In this document: positions 42,927 through 55,539 of the stretch, one piece after another | How the letters are laid out: each line of letters starts with the position of its first letter | How positions within the stretch are numbered: the first letter of the stretch is position 1 | Assembly: GCA_905331475.1 (NCBI GenBank) | Contig: CAJNYU010004404.1 | Location: forward strand, 186,001-250,000 | Direction of reading: 5' to 3' | Length of the DNA: 64,000 nucleotides | Origin: Rotaria socialis | Taxonomy: Eukaryota; Rotifera; Eurotatoria; Philodinida; Philodinidae | Made by a program: the position numbers and the translations under genes | Notes under the pieces: generated by a model | The model's input: the letters and a program-made list of their open reading frames with translations, nothing else | Database searches by the model: none | What the model was told of the DNA's origin: nothing

Positions 42927-45900
42927 TCTTATTCGTATTCTTCTTTGTCCATTTCTTTGTACTGAATGAATAATAGTCTGATAGATGTATCATAAATTTA
43001 CCATAAGACAAGTCAATATTCGTTTGTGAAATAATGACATCTTCGTCACACACTTTCCAGGCAGTCTTCATTTAAAATTCCTTTTTTTACAACAAGGTTT
43101 TATTTCAATGTTCGTATTTTTGACATTCTTGCTTTCGACATTTTTACTTTCGAGCAAATTCAAGATAATCGTTTACAAGGCGCTTTTCTATTTCTATTCA
43201 AGCATAGAATAAACGGAGTTACGACGATTAATTACTTTTACGCCGAGCCATCAGCAAAAAACGATAGAAGATGCCTTCAGAAATGTAACCGACAAGGAAA
43301 AAATTTTATTCCGGTCGTTATTATCAAAAAAAATGTTTCATCACGCAATCTTTTGTCTACAAAATTTCCGATCGTTCATTATTCTCCATTTGATTGTCGT
43401 TACGGGTGATCAACAAAATCTCATAAATCTTAAAGATACGATAGCTAGATTGTAAAGTAGATGCTGCATTAAAGCAGCAATGTACTGATGGAATCTTTTG
43501 TAAAAATATCAGATAAATATTTTCTCGCTGCGTGTCCGTCAAGCTTGCCTATACATGTATGTGTATATATGTATAGGAACTACTAAAGGGCAAACTGTCT
43601 ACTATAAATATAAACTAGAAGAAATATATATCGACTTTGATGGTTTTTTTGCAAACATTCTATGTAATCAACTAGAACCAAGTTCCCATTTACATCCTTT
43701 TAGTCTTAAAACCATAAGCAAGAATGTAGGTCACTTAGCGTATTTCATTAAACTGAAAAGAAAAAAAAAGAGAGTTACACCTCAATGCTTTCCATTAAAT
43801 ATCTTTTTTTAATAAAAAATAGAAAGCTCTTGAAAATACCATAGAAGATATTAACTACAAAACTAAAGTGCACTATTGCATGGCAGTTGGTACGAACCGT
43901 AATTTGATCTCTTCGTTTGTATATTTATCAAGGACTAGAAACAAACATTAGAGTTATCTTAGAAAAGTAATTGTATCCAGCCTTTGTTTTGACGATGTCA
44001 AAAAATGCAAACATCATGAGTTTCATATAATATTCACACACTTATCAAATATCAACAAGCGCTGATACCTGCTATTTTTTTTTGTTTTATAAGATGTTTT
44101 CTTTTCTGCAATTTTTCCTAATTTCTATCTTATATATAAAAGACTGTTAGTGATTCTGAGAGAATAGAAAATGTCACAAAAATATGTCAACAACTAGGAA
44201 ACTCTCAAAAACTACACATGCTGCGAACAACAATATCAACAAATAAACTGTTATTGTTGTCGATTGAATTAACGACAAGTATACCAATGCCACAACAAAA
44301 AATTCTTTTCTTGAATGCTAAACGCTTTAATTAGTAATTGTTGAGATGCGAAAAGAGCTAGAAAAAAAGACTTATTAAACTCAAGAGTCTGGCAATTATA
44401 ACGTTAAGTACAGCAATTATTAATAGTTTTCAGTCTGATTTTTTATACTGCTGCTTGCGTAAAACATTCCAGTAAACTATAAATTATTTGTTTTAAGTTA
44501 TACAAATTTCCAGAGTTGAGAAAGAAGAAGAATATTCTGAAACCTTTTTTTTGTGTTCCCCATGGTTTTCTTCCTCAAGTCATTATCTAAATTTTTATTT
44601 TCCATACATAATTTATCATATTCCAATTATCTAGAGACTAGTTCAATATGGTTGTTTATTATCACAGAAGAAGAAAAAAAATGATCATCTGCTTTCTTCA
44701 AGAGAATCTTTAGGATGTTAATTTATTTCATTAATATTGATAGAAAGTCTTTTCTTTCAAAGGCAATTTTCTTCGAGTAAGAAAATAATTAATATTTCAA
44801 GAATAAAATGGGTTACGTTCCTATGAGTCTAAGACGAATTTATTCTATTAATAAAGTAATGACTTCATCAAAATACTTTCTGTAATTATACTATTTAACA
44901 TATACATACATGAGACCCGTAGAAATAGCAGACAAAAGGTGCTAAACTTCATGAATAGAAATTAGTTGTCACTTATGACATTTTTCATACTTTCAAGTGT
45001 TACATACGAAGAAAAATACAGAAACTGTTATTATATATAATTAAATAATATATTATATATATTAATGGATAATGTGCATAGCAGATTTTTCTTAGAAGAA
45101 AAAACAGTTATGTCAATAACTTTGTCTTTCTGAGAACGAGCGACAGAGAGTGTTCAAATACTTGGCAATGTTTGCATACGAACGAAGAACAATGATATAT
45201 ATAAAGTGTTGATGCTGTTTTCTTTTCCGAAACAAAAAAATCTATGCAAGAACGTTATCCTCGTAGTTATCGGCATCGATATATACTCTGGTTTTTTCTT
45301 TATGCAACACATATATGAATTACACAGAAATATTATCCGTATGTATTGGTAAGATGACTAGAATTTCGTGCAATCTTGTATGTCAATGTTAACGAGTCGT
45401 ATTTATGAAAACTAATACGTAAGTGATTCAATGCCAACTTTCAAAATTTTATCATTTTCTTTTTGTAGCGCAAATGTTGTTTCATGAAAAAATTTTTGTA
45501 CTCTTTGCAATATGCCATATTTTATTTCTTTTTAAAAATTAATCAGCTATACTAACGTAAGAGTACATTGCACTGCCTAAATAAAAAAAGCAAAGAAAAC
45601 AAAATCTGTTCCACATTTTGAGCACCTTTGTAATGTAAGTAGATAATCGAATGACAAAGAAGTCTGTTTTTAGAAATGAAAGTGTCAATATAAAAATGTT
45701 CACGTATTAATAAACAGAGAAGTTTTCTAAAAGACAAAAAAAAAGGAACATTGATTTGTATACGCTGTCATAGAGAGATATATTAAGCATTCGACATTAA
45801 CAAACTATGATATATGTAAACGCTAATAGAGTTTAGTTTCTAGCACGTTCACACGCATGTCATACCATCAAGATTCACGCACACACACGTAGCGATTGTG

Positions 45901-46389
45901 CTACATGTATGTGCGTTTTTCCTCTGTTCTTAATTACAAATGATGCGGATAGTTTATTTCAGATTTAGTTTACATTTATTGTCAAGTAATGATTCATAAA
46001 TGCAATATATTCTACGCAGTTGTAGTATTTCGTGAAAAACATTTTCTACTATGAATAGATATAGAGTTTAATTATGTTGAAATCTTTTTTCTTTATCATA
46101 ATGTTATCTATTCACGACATTGCTTATGTAAATATATATATATATAGGCAAATCTAGTGCGTGTATGTGTTGATTGATTCATCAAAGCTCTTGTGCGAAG
46201 TTGCTAACATCATCAAACAATCAAAATTGTTACTTTGATGGTAAACACACATATTTTTAATAATCCGAATGCAATGAGTATTGTTATTGTTTTGATGTTT
46301 CTCTCTTTCTCTTGAGTGACAATATTGAATGATGACATTTACCAAGTAAATTGAAACATTCATTCAATTTTTTTTCTATATATATATAA

Positions 46390-46390
<1 letters not shown>

Positions 46391-46421
<31 letters not shown>

Positions 46422-46447
46422 ACACCATATATATATATATATATATA
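46391..46447. repeat. (TG)n-(AT)n compound microsatellite
   Basis: About 14 TG units, a short CACACC bridge, then about 10 AT units. Confidence 0.95.
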
Positions 46448-47681
46448 GTGCACTCAACGTTCTTATATTTGTATTTATTTGTCTCATGTACATGTCACAC
46501 GTCCTCTGCTCGTTTCATGCTGTATCCAAATCGATATTGAGCTTTGTCAGATAAGTAGCTTGACATTTTACGGACGAGCGGACGATTTTACTGTAGTTGT
46601 TAATAAACGAGTTATTGTTCTTACAGGTAATTTAACAGTATTATCTTGTTTGTTTTGAATGTGTCGAGAAAAGAAAGGAATTTTCTTCTTAAACTCGTAG
46701 AAAAAAAAATCTATTAACTGGCATGGATGTGTAGAAAAACGTTTTTCCTCACTCTCTCTCTCTCTCTCTCTCTTTCTCTCGTTTTCATTTATTTCAGTTA
46801 GAATTTCATAATTACACGGAAAGCACGCAAAAACTAGACAGCGACAAGCAAAGCAGTATGCGTGTGGAAGGAGCGAAAGAAGATGGTAAGTAGCTGATTG
46901 AGAAGACAAAGATGGTGTGCGCATAATCAATGAAGTGCGTGCGTGCGTGTATTGACTATAATATAAATTTATCTTCTCATCGTTTATTCTCTCTCGGTTC
47001 TTTTGTTATCGTTGTTAATGTCTACTCAAAGGTTTGATTCAGAAATTGAGACAGACAAAGAATATATGTTTGTTCGAAGTGAATACATGCAGGAAGAAGA
47101 AGAAACAGAAAAGAAAAAAAACTAACAGGTATTCATTCAACACTTTTACGGATGTGTATGTGTGTTGATTCCAAATATTATGATAAGGGAAAGGAGAAGA
47201 AAAAACAAAAGGCGGTTTTCACATAATCATTTTATGTATATTTCACAATGTGTTAGTTGAACAACTGTGAAGATCAAAATCGAAGAAAAACATATTAATT
47301 GCAATGAAGCAAGAGAACATACTTAATTATCATTAACGTTATTTAAATATTGTTAAGCAAAATACACACCCCAACATATGAGAAAGTAAGAGTCTTGTTA
47401 AATTAACATTGCTTGAATTTTATACAAGTTTAAGTAGACTAAACATTCAATTATTAATCAAAAAAAAAAACAACTTTTCTTCTTTTAGCTTTCATAGTCT
47501 CAACAATTCCGATGCAAAGAAGAAAAAACACAACAAGAAAAACTTGTCGAGTGTAAAAGAAAATGAAATATTATATCTTCATACATCACTTGAACAATTG
47601 AAACACTTATAGATTTATTAATTTCTAAGATAGATGTAAGAAGAAACTAGAAGCTATTTATTATATACTGAATCCTATTGA

Positions 47682-47682
47682 A

Positions 47683-47714
<32 letters not shown>

Positions 47715-47716
47715 AA
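47682..47716. repeat. (GAAA)n microsatellite
   Basis: Eight tandem GAAA units in a purine-rich stretch. Confidence 0.95.
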
Positions 47717-48178
47717 AAAAGAGATCTACATAACTTTTTTTTTTATTGTTTTTTGTTGTTTTTCTTCTGTGACTATCGATATAATCGATTGATCTATAAA
47801 GGAAAGAGAAGAAAAAAAAGAAGAGAAAAAGTCTAAGAAAAAAACTTTCTTTTTGCTTTCTATTACTAAAAAATCATCTCGGAAAGACAGAATGAAAAGA
47901 AGAGTAATGGCGCGCATCCACTGTTACTACCGTCAGTTGCTTGTTTTTTTTGTGTTATATGTGTACCAGAGAGTAGCATTCCCTGTTACTCATATCTATG
48001 TAGGAATAAAAAAAAGAAATTACTATGCGCAGTAGTTTTGTTTGACATGAATGAATGATGTAAGAATATTCAAAAAAATGAAACAACGACATAAGAATGA
48101 CACATACAATGCCATTAGAAGAAGAAGAAATACAAAAAACTTTACCGTTGCATTTCATTTTCAGATAAATAATAAAAC

Positions 48179-48535
48179 ATGGATGATCTATTTTATTGCA
48201 TTCGTATAATGCAAATATCTACTGACAAATTACAATCAACGCGCAATACAGAAAGTCTTCGTCGTTCAGCACTTATACGTTCAACATTTGTACAATCGCG
48301 TAAACTTTTTTGTGATTTAATTCACTCACTAATTAAAATATCGTCAACCAATAATGCACTTCTACCGGTAATTATAGAAAATGAAGAAAATCGAACAAAA
48401 ACTCTCGTGCATCAACGTACAATAATGTCACAGAAACGTAAATCATGTCATGCTGATGCCGTTAAACGTCTATGTCTCACATCGTCATCAACATCGTCGT
48501 CATCGAATATTTCAAATAAAATAAAATCAGACTGA
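48179..48535 (+). CDS. Small nuclear-type protein, resembles IER family
   Basis: A 118-aa single-exon frame starting MDDLFYCIRIMQISTDKLQS. The N-terminus (RIM.IS..K....R...SLRRS, then STFVQSRKLF) recalls the conserved start of the immediate early response IER2/IER5 proteins (RIMxLSxxKxxxSRxQRxGLxLHRSL, then SARELY). The basic CQKRKS-like motif (SQKRKSCHADAVKRLCL) matches the KRRRSS...KKARL region in position and style. It ends in a Ser-rich tail. IER proteins are nuclear PP2A adaptors induced by stress or growth signals. Single exon and small size fit the family. An AG acceptor-like site lies 15 nt before the ATG. The similarity is short, so treat the family as tentative; the frame itself looks genuine. 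Confidence 0.5.
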   Translation: MDDLFYCIRIMQISTDKLQSTRNTESLRRSALIRSTFVQSRKLFCDLIHSLIKISSTNNALLPVIIENEENRTKTLVHQRTIMSQKRKSCHADAVKRLCLTSSSTSSSSNISNKIKSD

Positions 48536-48615
48536 GGAAGAAACACAATTTACCAACATATAGAATAAGTCATATTCCATTTCTGTCTATTAGATTGTTG
48601 TTCTTTTTTTTATTA

Positions 48616-48653
<38 letters not shown>

Positions 48654-50406
48654 TGCAAATATTTCATGTAAATTAATTTATTAATTATTTTATCGAACGC
48701 AAATATTCAAATTCAAAATTCATGCATGAACCGAATCGACAATCAATTTTTCTTATTTTCAAAACAATGGAAAAATCTTGAGCATACATATATAAACATG
48801 GAATTTGAAAAGAAAAATCAATGTACGTATTTATGATAAGGTCAATATGACATTTTATCGACTGTTATATTAGAGGCAAATGAAAAATGATTTAGTTTCT
48901 GTCGATATGAGTCAATGTTGCCAGATCAAACTAATCGACTCATTGAATAATTCGCCGATTATAGTCAGATGAGATCAACATTATCGACTTGATCTCATTT
49001 GATATCAATGCCAATAAAAAAATATTTTCCATCTTAATTATAATATATTATTGAAAATTCTTTCTATAGCATAGTTCGTTCGAATTTTTATGATCTTTTA
49101 AACATCACATACAAATTGCTGATCCTTATTTGATCTTTATTTTTAGTTTAACAACTACACAGACAATGATACATAATAATGCATCAGTGATTCTTTGCTT
49201 AATTAGGTTTTATAAAGGTTTCTTTTTCCTATTGTGGAAATAAATTTCTTAAAATAGTCCACTAATCGTATGCAGGATAACATTCTTAGTCTTGTTGTTT
49301 CTTTTTCTCTGTCAGAATAACATAATGAACTTTTATCATGTTACAAAATTTGTTCGAGACAAAAAGATTTAGAAAAAATATTGAGTAACGGAAGTTAACT
49401 GTCGACTGAGAAATAAATGAATAAAGTGCTAGTTGATTGTGGGTACATACCCATATGACAGTTATAAAAACAGATTTGTAACGTGTGAAATCATTCAAAG
49501 AATGTCAAGCGTTTTATTATCGAAAATGTCTTTTTGATTGTATGATAGAGAAGATTTATTCATAGGTTTTTTTTACTTAACAAAGGATGAAAAATTATAG
49601 CCTTTTTCTTCTTCTTCTTCTTCTTCTTCTTCTTCTTCTATCAAACAAGGCAACGGAAGAGAGATCGCTTTGTATACAAATTAATGAGTTTCAACAAGGA
49701 AATGAATTTTCCGATGATGAAAAGCTTCAGATTTTAATTCTCTTCCGATTTTGAATTAGCGAATCAATGAGTTGAATTCTTTCTTGTTTCCATGTGAAAT
49801 AAACAATAGTATTGGTTTTGACATCAATATTCAAGAAGACTTTTATTGAGTGCAAAATATCTATACTGTTCATGGTAGTAGCAAAACAGAAGAAGAAGAA
49901 AAAAGAAGGGCGAATATTCGACAGAACACCGGACATTATTAAACAAGAAAACAAAAATAGATAAGGAATATCGGATCGATGATAACGTAATAAGTGCTAT
50001 TGCTGTACAGAATTCAACGAAGAAATTATTTAAAACTAAGGCTTCACAAGCTCATGATTCAAAATCTTGTTCATTGACGACTGAACGAGATTTGGTGAAT
50101 GACCGAAACAAGAAAAACAAGTAAATGTAATGTGATATTGTATGTCATTAATTGAGAGCGATTGTTACCATTTTCTTTAATATAGTCTGTTGTTTGTATG
50201 AGTAGTCGGCCTAAAAGTGATATAAAAGAAAAAGTTAGAGAATTTCATTATCAAACGAGTCTAGGCGGGCTCCGTTTGACAGGCCATAATTCAATAAACC
50301 GGAAGAATGTACTCATGATGACACTGTTCTTTCACAAATTTTCTCGTGTCAAATAGATCTAACGACCAGTTCTTTCGTCTGCTGCTAAATTTTTTGCGAC
50401 TTAACT
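48536..50406. other. Intergenic
   Basis: AT-rich, with (AG)n at about 48624-48650 and (CTT)n at 49606-49639. It could hide a last glypican exon: a GTATGT donor at 50465 and a TTTAG acceptor near 50385 exist, but the joined frame stops after a few residues and has no hydrophobic tail. Confidence 0.45.
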
Positions 50407-53400
50407 TTAGAGTTCAAAATGAAGCCGTCGAATGCCTTGATATGATCTATTCAATGAATACATACGTGTAGTTTGTGCATCTATTTCATTATAAAGTTTT
50501 TCACTAAGTGATTCTTGATGTTCAGTTTCATATATTTCAGGTAATGATGGTGGTTGTATATCGCCCTCGTTGCTTGAGTCTACTACATCACCATCAACTT
50601 CAAAGTCGGGCAAATATTCGTAAAGGGACATTTTTTTCTTTGGTCGAAGCGAGACAATGATTTGTTGCACAGGTGTCAACTTTTTTTTTAATTCATCTAG
50701 TTGATTACGTGTTGATTCGACAACTAGATTTGATGTTATTTGTAAGCTTGAGTCTAGTGTTGGAAGAGGCCATTGTATTAAATCACTATATGAAAAAGAA
50801 TTTTTTTAACTGGAATTCTTTCTGTTAATCAAGTTCATAGCAACGCGACATAGGCTATACGCTTCTTACGTTAGTGAAGTCTTTTGAAACTGATCAAATC
50901 TGATAATATTATTGTCGCATTACCGTCGCATAACATCTTGTGGAAAAAAAATGAATTTGAAAGATAAGTTTTGTTTTGAAAATTAATCGATATTTTACGA
51001 TTGTCGATCTCTATTTTCTTGATAGAAAACAACCGAACATGTATGGCACGATTAAAATAATTGCTTATTGCCATGGTGCGCTAGAGCGACAGTATCAAAT
51101 CTACGTTTTGTTTCATATTTCTAATTCTATACTCTCATGATGCTATCGGCAGTTTCGACAATATGAGATTTTTATATTCAAATGCGTAAACTGTGAAAGA
51201 AATGGTCGTATAGAATGTCACATGGCTGTTTACGACCGTAAACAAAACTTCATATTATTTATTGTTTACATGTTCTCTCTGAATTAATATTTAACTGTCA
51301 CAACATGAAATTAAACGAGGATATGCAGAGAGAATAATTCGAAGGCCAAAAGAACACAGACGTATTCTTAATGACAATAGTATTTTCTTCAAAAAAATGC
51401 CGAAACATTACGTTACTCAGCATTTGCTAGTGTCCCGTCGCGGCAGCTCTATTAAAATGTATCACGACTTATTTGGGTACTTCTTCAAAAAGCCGACATG
51501 ACTTCTAAATATTATTTTTCACCGTGAGATTTGGTCTAAGCTTTCTAATTCATTCTTACACAGGTGTCAAATATATCAGCATGGGCGTAAGATCAACACA
51601 AATCCCAAGTGATCGTTCGGTAGATGTTTCGATTTGAGGTTGCCGTATTCATCGACATTTAAAACATAATCATCGACTTCTCATAGGTCGATGGCTTAGT
51701 AAAAACAAGGAACTAATGCCTCATTCTTGAGACATAGTATAATGTGAATTTCATCAAAGATTTATAACACAACATTTAATTACTCCTCTGTTTTCACCAA
51801 TATAATTTTACACACGAAGGATTTAAAAATTATTGAAATTCAGACAAATATTTGTAAAAACCGTATCACTTGAAAACGCTTTTATTTTAGACTTGCATTT
51901 GCCCTCGAGCAATCGAAAATGGATGTCCGAGAGGGCCGTATGCACTTGCTCGAAATCAAAACTATGTATTGAAGTCGATTTCATGTTTCTCAAGGATGAA
52001 AATCGATATTTCAACGACATGTAATAGTTCTTGATCATAAAAAAGTGTTGCTTATGCTTTTTTTATCCTAATCAACACACTCTCTAAACGGGTTTGGTGG
52101 AAAACGCCGAAAAGGAAAACGTCGAAAAGGAAAATGTCGAAAAAAAGACAAAGAAAATATCCATATATGGAAGTTTTCTTTGTCTTTTTTTCGACATTTT
52201 CCTTTTCGACGTTTTCCACCAAACCCCTCTAAACAGGTAATGATCGACAGCAGTTTAGGGATGTGCAGTGTCGGCGTAAATACTGAAAAACTGATCACCG
52301 ACTACACCGACAGCGTGCACAGGGGAACATCGATTCAATTGACAGTGTGCTCAGTAGTGCACCGACTTCACTGAAGCACCGATGGTCAGTGAAACACTGA
52401 CAAACCGACAGCTTTTGATTGGCTGAAGTCTTTAGTCAATCAGAAAGATATCGGTGTATCAGTGTTTCACTGAACACCGATGCCGGGGCCGTCAGTGTCC
52501 CCTATCTTCAGTGCTTCAGTGACACCGGTGACAGTGTGGTCGGTGTTCCACTGCGCACACTGCCGGCGTAGTCAGTACACCGACACTGCACACCCCTACA
52601 ACAGTTCAGTTACACTTCAAACATACAAAAAAAAGTACTTAATTATATAAATCTAATTTTACAGTGCACATGTTTGTTGTTCATTTGAACTAAATTCATG
52701 ATTTGACATATTTTATTAATGTAATGACTCTCGGAAAGAAATTATCTGATCACTTTACATATTTCCTCTCGAGTAATTCGGTTAATTTAAGTTGAAATTC
52801 TTATGCATATTAATATTTTCTTATCAAAAAACGTACCCAGGCGTATGTTGATCGATTTGTATACATCGACTTGATTTGACAGCATAATGTGTATTAGAAC
52901 AAATATTAGCAGCGATCTGTTGTGTAAGACTTGTATTAAGATTGATAATCGATGATTGCAGTTGATCAAGCATAAAATATAATGATACATTCCATTCTTT
53001 AACACGTTCACGTCGCTCACTTGTAATTGGCGGCAATGAAACGATAGGCTGAAATGGTTTTTTATTTGTATTTGCACAAGCATTTTGTAATTGGCGGTAA
53101 GTTTTTTCAGTATTGGTTGCATTCACAACCATATCATATAGATAAATATGTAGCTTTGAAAGACGATCAACAACCTAGAAGGGAAAATATTTCTTTATGT
53201 TTTCTTTTTGTTCTCGTGAAAATAAGACTATATTTCACCTTCAGTTCAATAGCATGTTCCTGAATTTGTTTAATAACATCCGAATAACCCTGAGCTATCG
53301 AAGCAAACGCTATGTAAGCATTGCTTGTTTCGTTAAAGCATGTTTTTATGACATAACGACAATCATTTTCACATAATGGGTCATTCGCATTACTATCATG

Positions 53401-55054
53401 GTTGATTGATGACGACGGTGTACTCACACATATTGGACATAATGTTTCTCTTACATACCGTTGTAGACATTGTTGAGAATTGAGTGTTGCAGTTGTTTTA
53501 AGTCGTTGAATGTCAGCATCAACATAAATAAATAACGTTCGTAGAATTTTGATTAATGACGTTGCACTTGTTAATGTATAAAGTAATTCACGTTGTGTAG
53601 GTAATGCTTCAATATCGAATGCTTTATTTACAAGACATCTCTTAAAACTATCATCAAGTATTACATCATCGTCATCTGTCATAAATCGTCGGTAAGCAGA
53701 TAAAATAAGTTGAGTAAATAAATTCACAGCTGATTTCGAAACATCGTCATCGGTCGATTGATGATCAGCAAGAATATCGAACAACGTCGATGTTGCATTA
53801 TGAATATTTGAATGATATTCTTTAGTGCCGAATAGAGTTTTTAGTGACGATAGAGTTATATGACGGAATTCTTTAACATACTCTGCTATTCGAACTAATT
53901 ATTATTATTGAAATTGAATTAATTGATTAGGCAATAGATCATGAAAATAATTACTTACTATCAGTTTGCTTATTAGCTAATGAAAGACCATTTGCTAGAT
54001 GATCTAATTCAGCGTCGAATAATTTTTTAAGATCAATAGCAAGTGAGAATGCATAAGAATTAAATATTTCATTTGTACAACACGCTGGACTGGATTTTGT
54101 TTGGCCACAAGCATCAGTTTGAACTATAAAAACAATTTTAATGGCTTTTCTTTTTCTTGTAGCTACATTGAATTCTATTAAAAATTTCTATGGATAAATT
54201 CAGGCATGTTGAAGCCATAGGAATTATCGTTCTTCGGCATCGTATCAATTGGATAAAATTTTATATGGTTTTCACGCAAAAGAAATTTCATCATTTTTTT
54301 GTTGACACTATTTTACGCAATTGTATTTTATGTAAACCGTCCGGCACGAAATCATCACTCTTTTCGGTTGACTATAATTATTATTTTGCTTGATGAACGA
54401 GCACTAGAACACTAGCGGACATCCGGCTTGATGCTCTAATGGAACCTCAATTGATCTGTCAAGCAGCATCTTATTCCTTATCTTTCATTTTTAATATAGA
54501 TTAACGACATCTAATACGTGCATTGAATAGAAACAAAGAAAAATAGGATATTTTCGTTCGAGGATCATTTTCCGATCCGAAGCAAGTCAAACTTGATTGT
54601 TTTTTAATAGCCTATACCTATTAATTTTACTATCTATGCAAGATAAAAACAAACGTTTAGAGAAAAGCAAATATTGTTGGTTAATTTATTTTTGTGCTAC
54701 AAATAAATCTTCCACCTCGACGACTAATTACATATTGAATTATTGTGGAATTCCGACTGTTTTTCTTTTTCAAGCTAACATTGTTAGATGAAAGCTGTAT
54801 TCGGTGCACATATATCAAATAAATTGCTTACGCTTCACTAATATTTAATGACCAAATATTCATAGAAAAGTATCAAACCTACCCTTATGTTGAGTACTAG
54901 CAAGTTTTTCAGTCCATTTTATATAGGGTTTCAGAAGTTTGTTAACCGAATAGCATGGATGACGTTGAGCTAGGTTTTCACGATTGTTGCTAAAGGCTAT
55001 TGTCGAATAGAGCGATAAAAAGACTAAAATACTGTTCGATATAAAATATTTCAT
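50407..55054 (-). CDS. Glypican, heparan-sulphate-proteoglycan core family
   Basis: Five exons on the minus strand: 55054-54883, 54123-53959, 53894-53239, 53174-52837 and 50785-50407, 569 aa, with phases that match. A signal peptide (MKYFISNSILVFLSLYSTIA) is followed by exactly 14 Cys, the glypican hallmark, in contexts such as HPCYS, TDACGQ, SPACCTN, TLCPIC, LCENDC, KTCFN, QNACAN and NICSN. The C-terminal part (ITSNLVVESTRNQLDELKKK, DGDVVDSSNEGD) fits the region before the glycosaminoglycan sites. Family role: cell-surface co-receptor for Wnt, Hedgehog, BMP and FGF ligands. Odd: no Ser-Gly dipeptide and no hydrophobic GPI-anchor tail is visible; a final exon may be missing. Alternative 3' splicing at a GTATGT donor (50465) is possible. 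The 2.05-kb last intron carries two MITEs. Confidence 0.88.
52090..52226. mobile_element. Foldback MITE, 137 bp, perfect 8-bp target duplication
   Basis: Starts GGGTTTGGTGGAAAACG and ends with the inverse CGTTTTCCACCAAACCC. The arms pair over about 55 bp, except that the left arm has one extra copy of a 16-bp GAAAAGGAAAACGTC-type unit. It is flanked by CTCTAAAC on both sides (52082-52089 and 52227-52234). The 8-bp duplication suggests hAT-type mobilisation. It lies in the last glypican intron. Confidence 0.85.
52256..52598. mobile_element. hAT-like MITE, 343 bp
   Basis: Ends TAGGGATGTGCAGTGTCGG and the inverse CCGACACTGCACACCCCTA, a typical hAT terminus. Flanked by CAGCAGTT (52248-52255) and CAACAGTT (52599-52606), an 8-bp duplication with one mismatch. 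The interior is packed with CAGTG/CACTG and CACCGA motifs. It lies in the last glypican intron, 21 bp from the preceding MITE. Confidence 0.82.
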
Positions 55055-55508
55055 GGTTGTTTTTTGAAGAAATAAAATTGATTGTGTCAATACATGTATT
55101 CACTTGTTCATAGGTCAAAATTTATATGTTTTTCAAGTAAATAAATCTATAAAGATAAAAGAAAATTCAAAGCAATAAAACAAATCGACGAAGAAGTTAT
55201 GGTTCATGAAAAATGATGCTAGCGGGACATGTACATGCGCCTTTTATATTTTCCTATATTATGGCATTCTTTTACTCGTGTCTTTTCAATCTAATGCCCT
55301 CTTTTTTTTCTTTCGTTGCCTTTTCTCTTTCTTTTTCTTATTAGCTCAGTCTTTTTTTGTTTGTAGCATAGATCAATCTAATCTTCTAATAATTTACTCG
55401 TTTAACGGGATCATAGATAAAGACATCATCTGACTTAGCGATAGACAAAGTGCGACGCTTACATAAATGCATTGTTTTGCGTACCTTTTTAAACTACAAA
55501 AGAAGAAC

Positions 55509-55539
<31 letters not shown>

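Larger units (their letters stand above)
42927..48178. other. Gene desert with microsatellites
   Basis: Over 5 kb of AT-rich DNA without a recognisable gene. It holds (TG)n at 46391-46419, (AT)n at 46427-46447, (TC)n at about 46751-46780 and (GAAA)n at about 47682-47716. Open frames such as 43555-43812 and 46568-46930 are low-complexity translations. It may contain distal regulatory DNA or a 5' UTR of the gene at 48179. Confidence 0.5.

Noticed and set aside
46284-46493. ORF with long Thr-His runs
   Set aside because: Translation of the TG/AC microsatellite.
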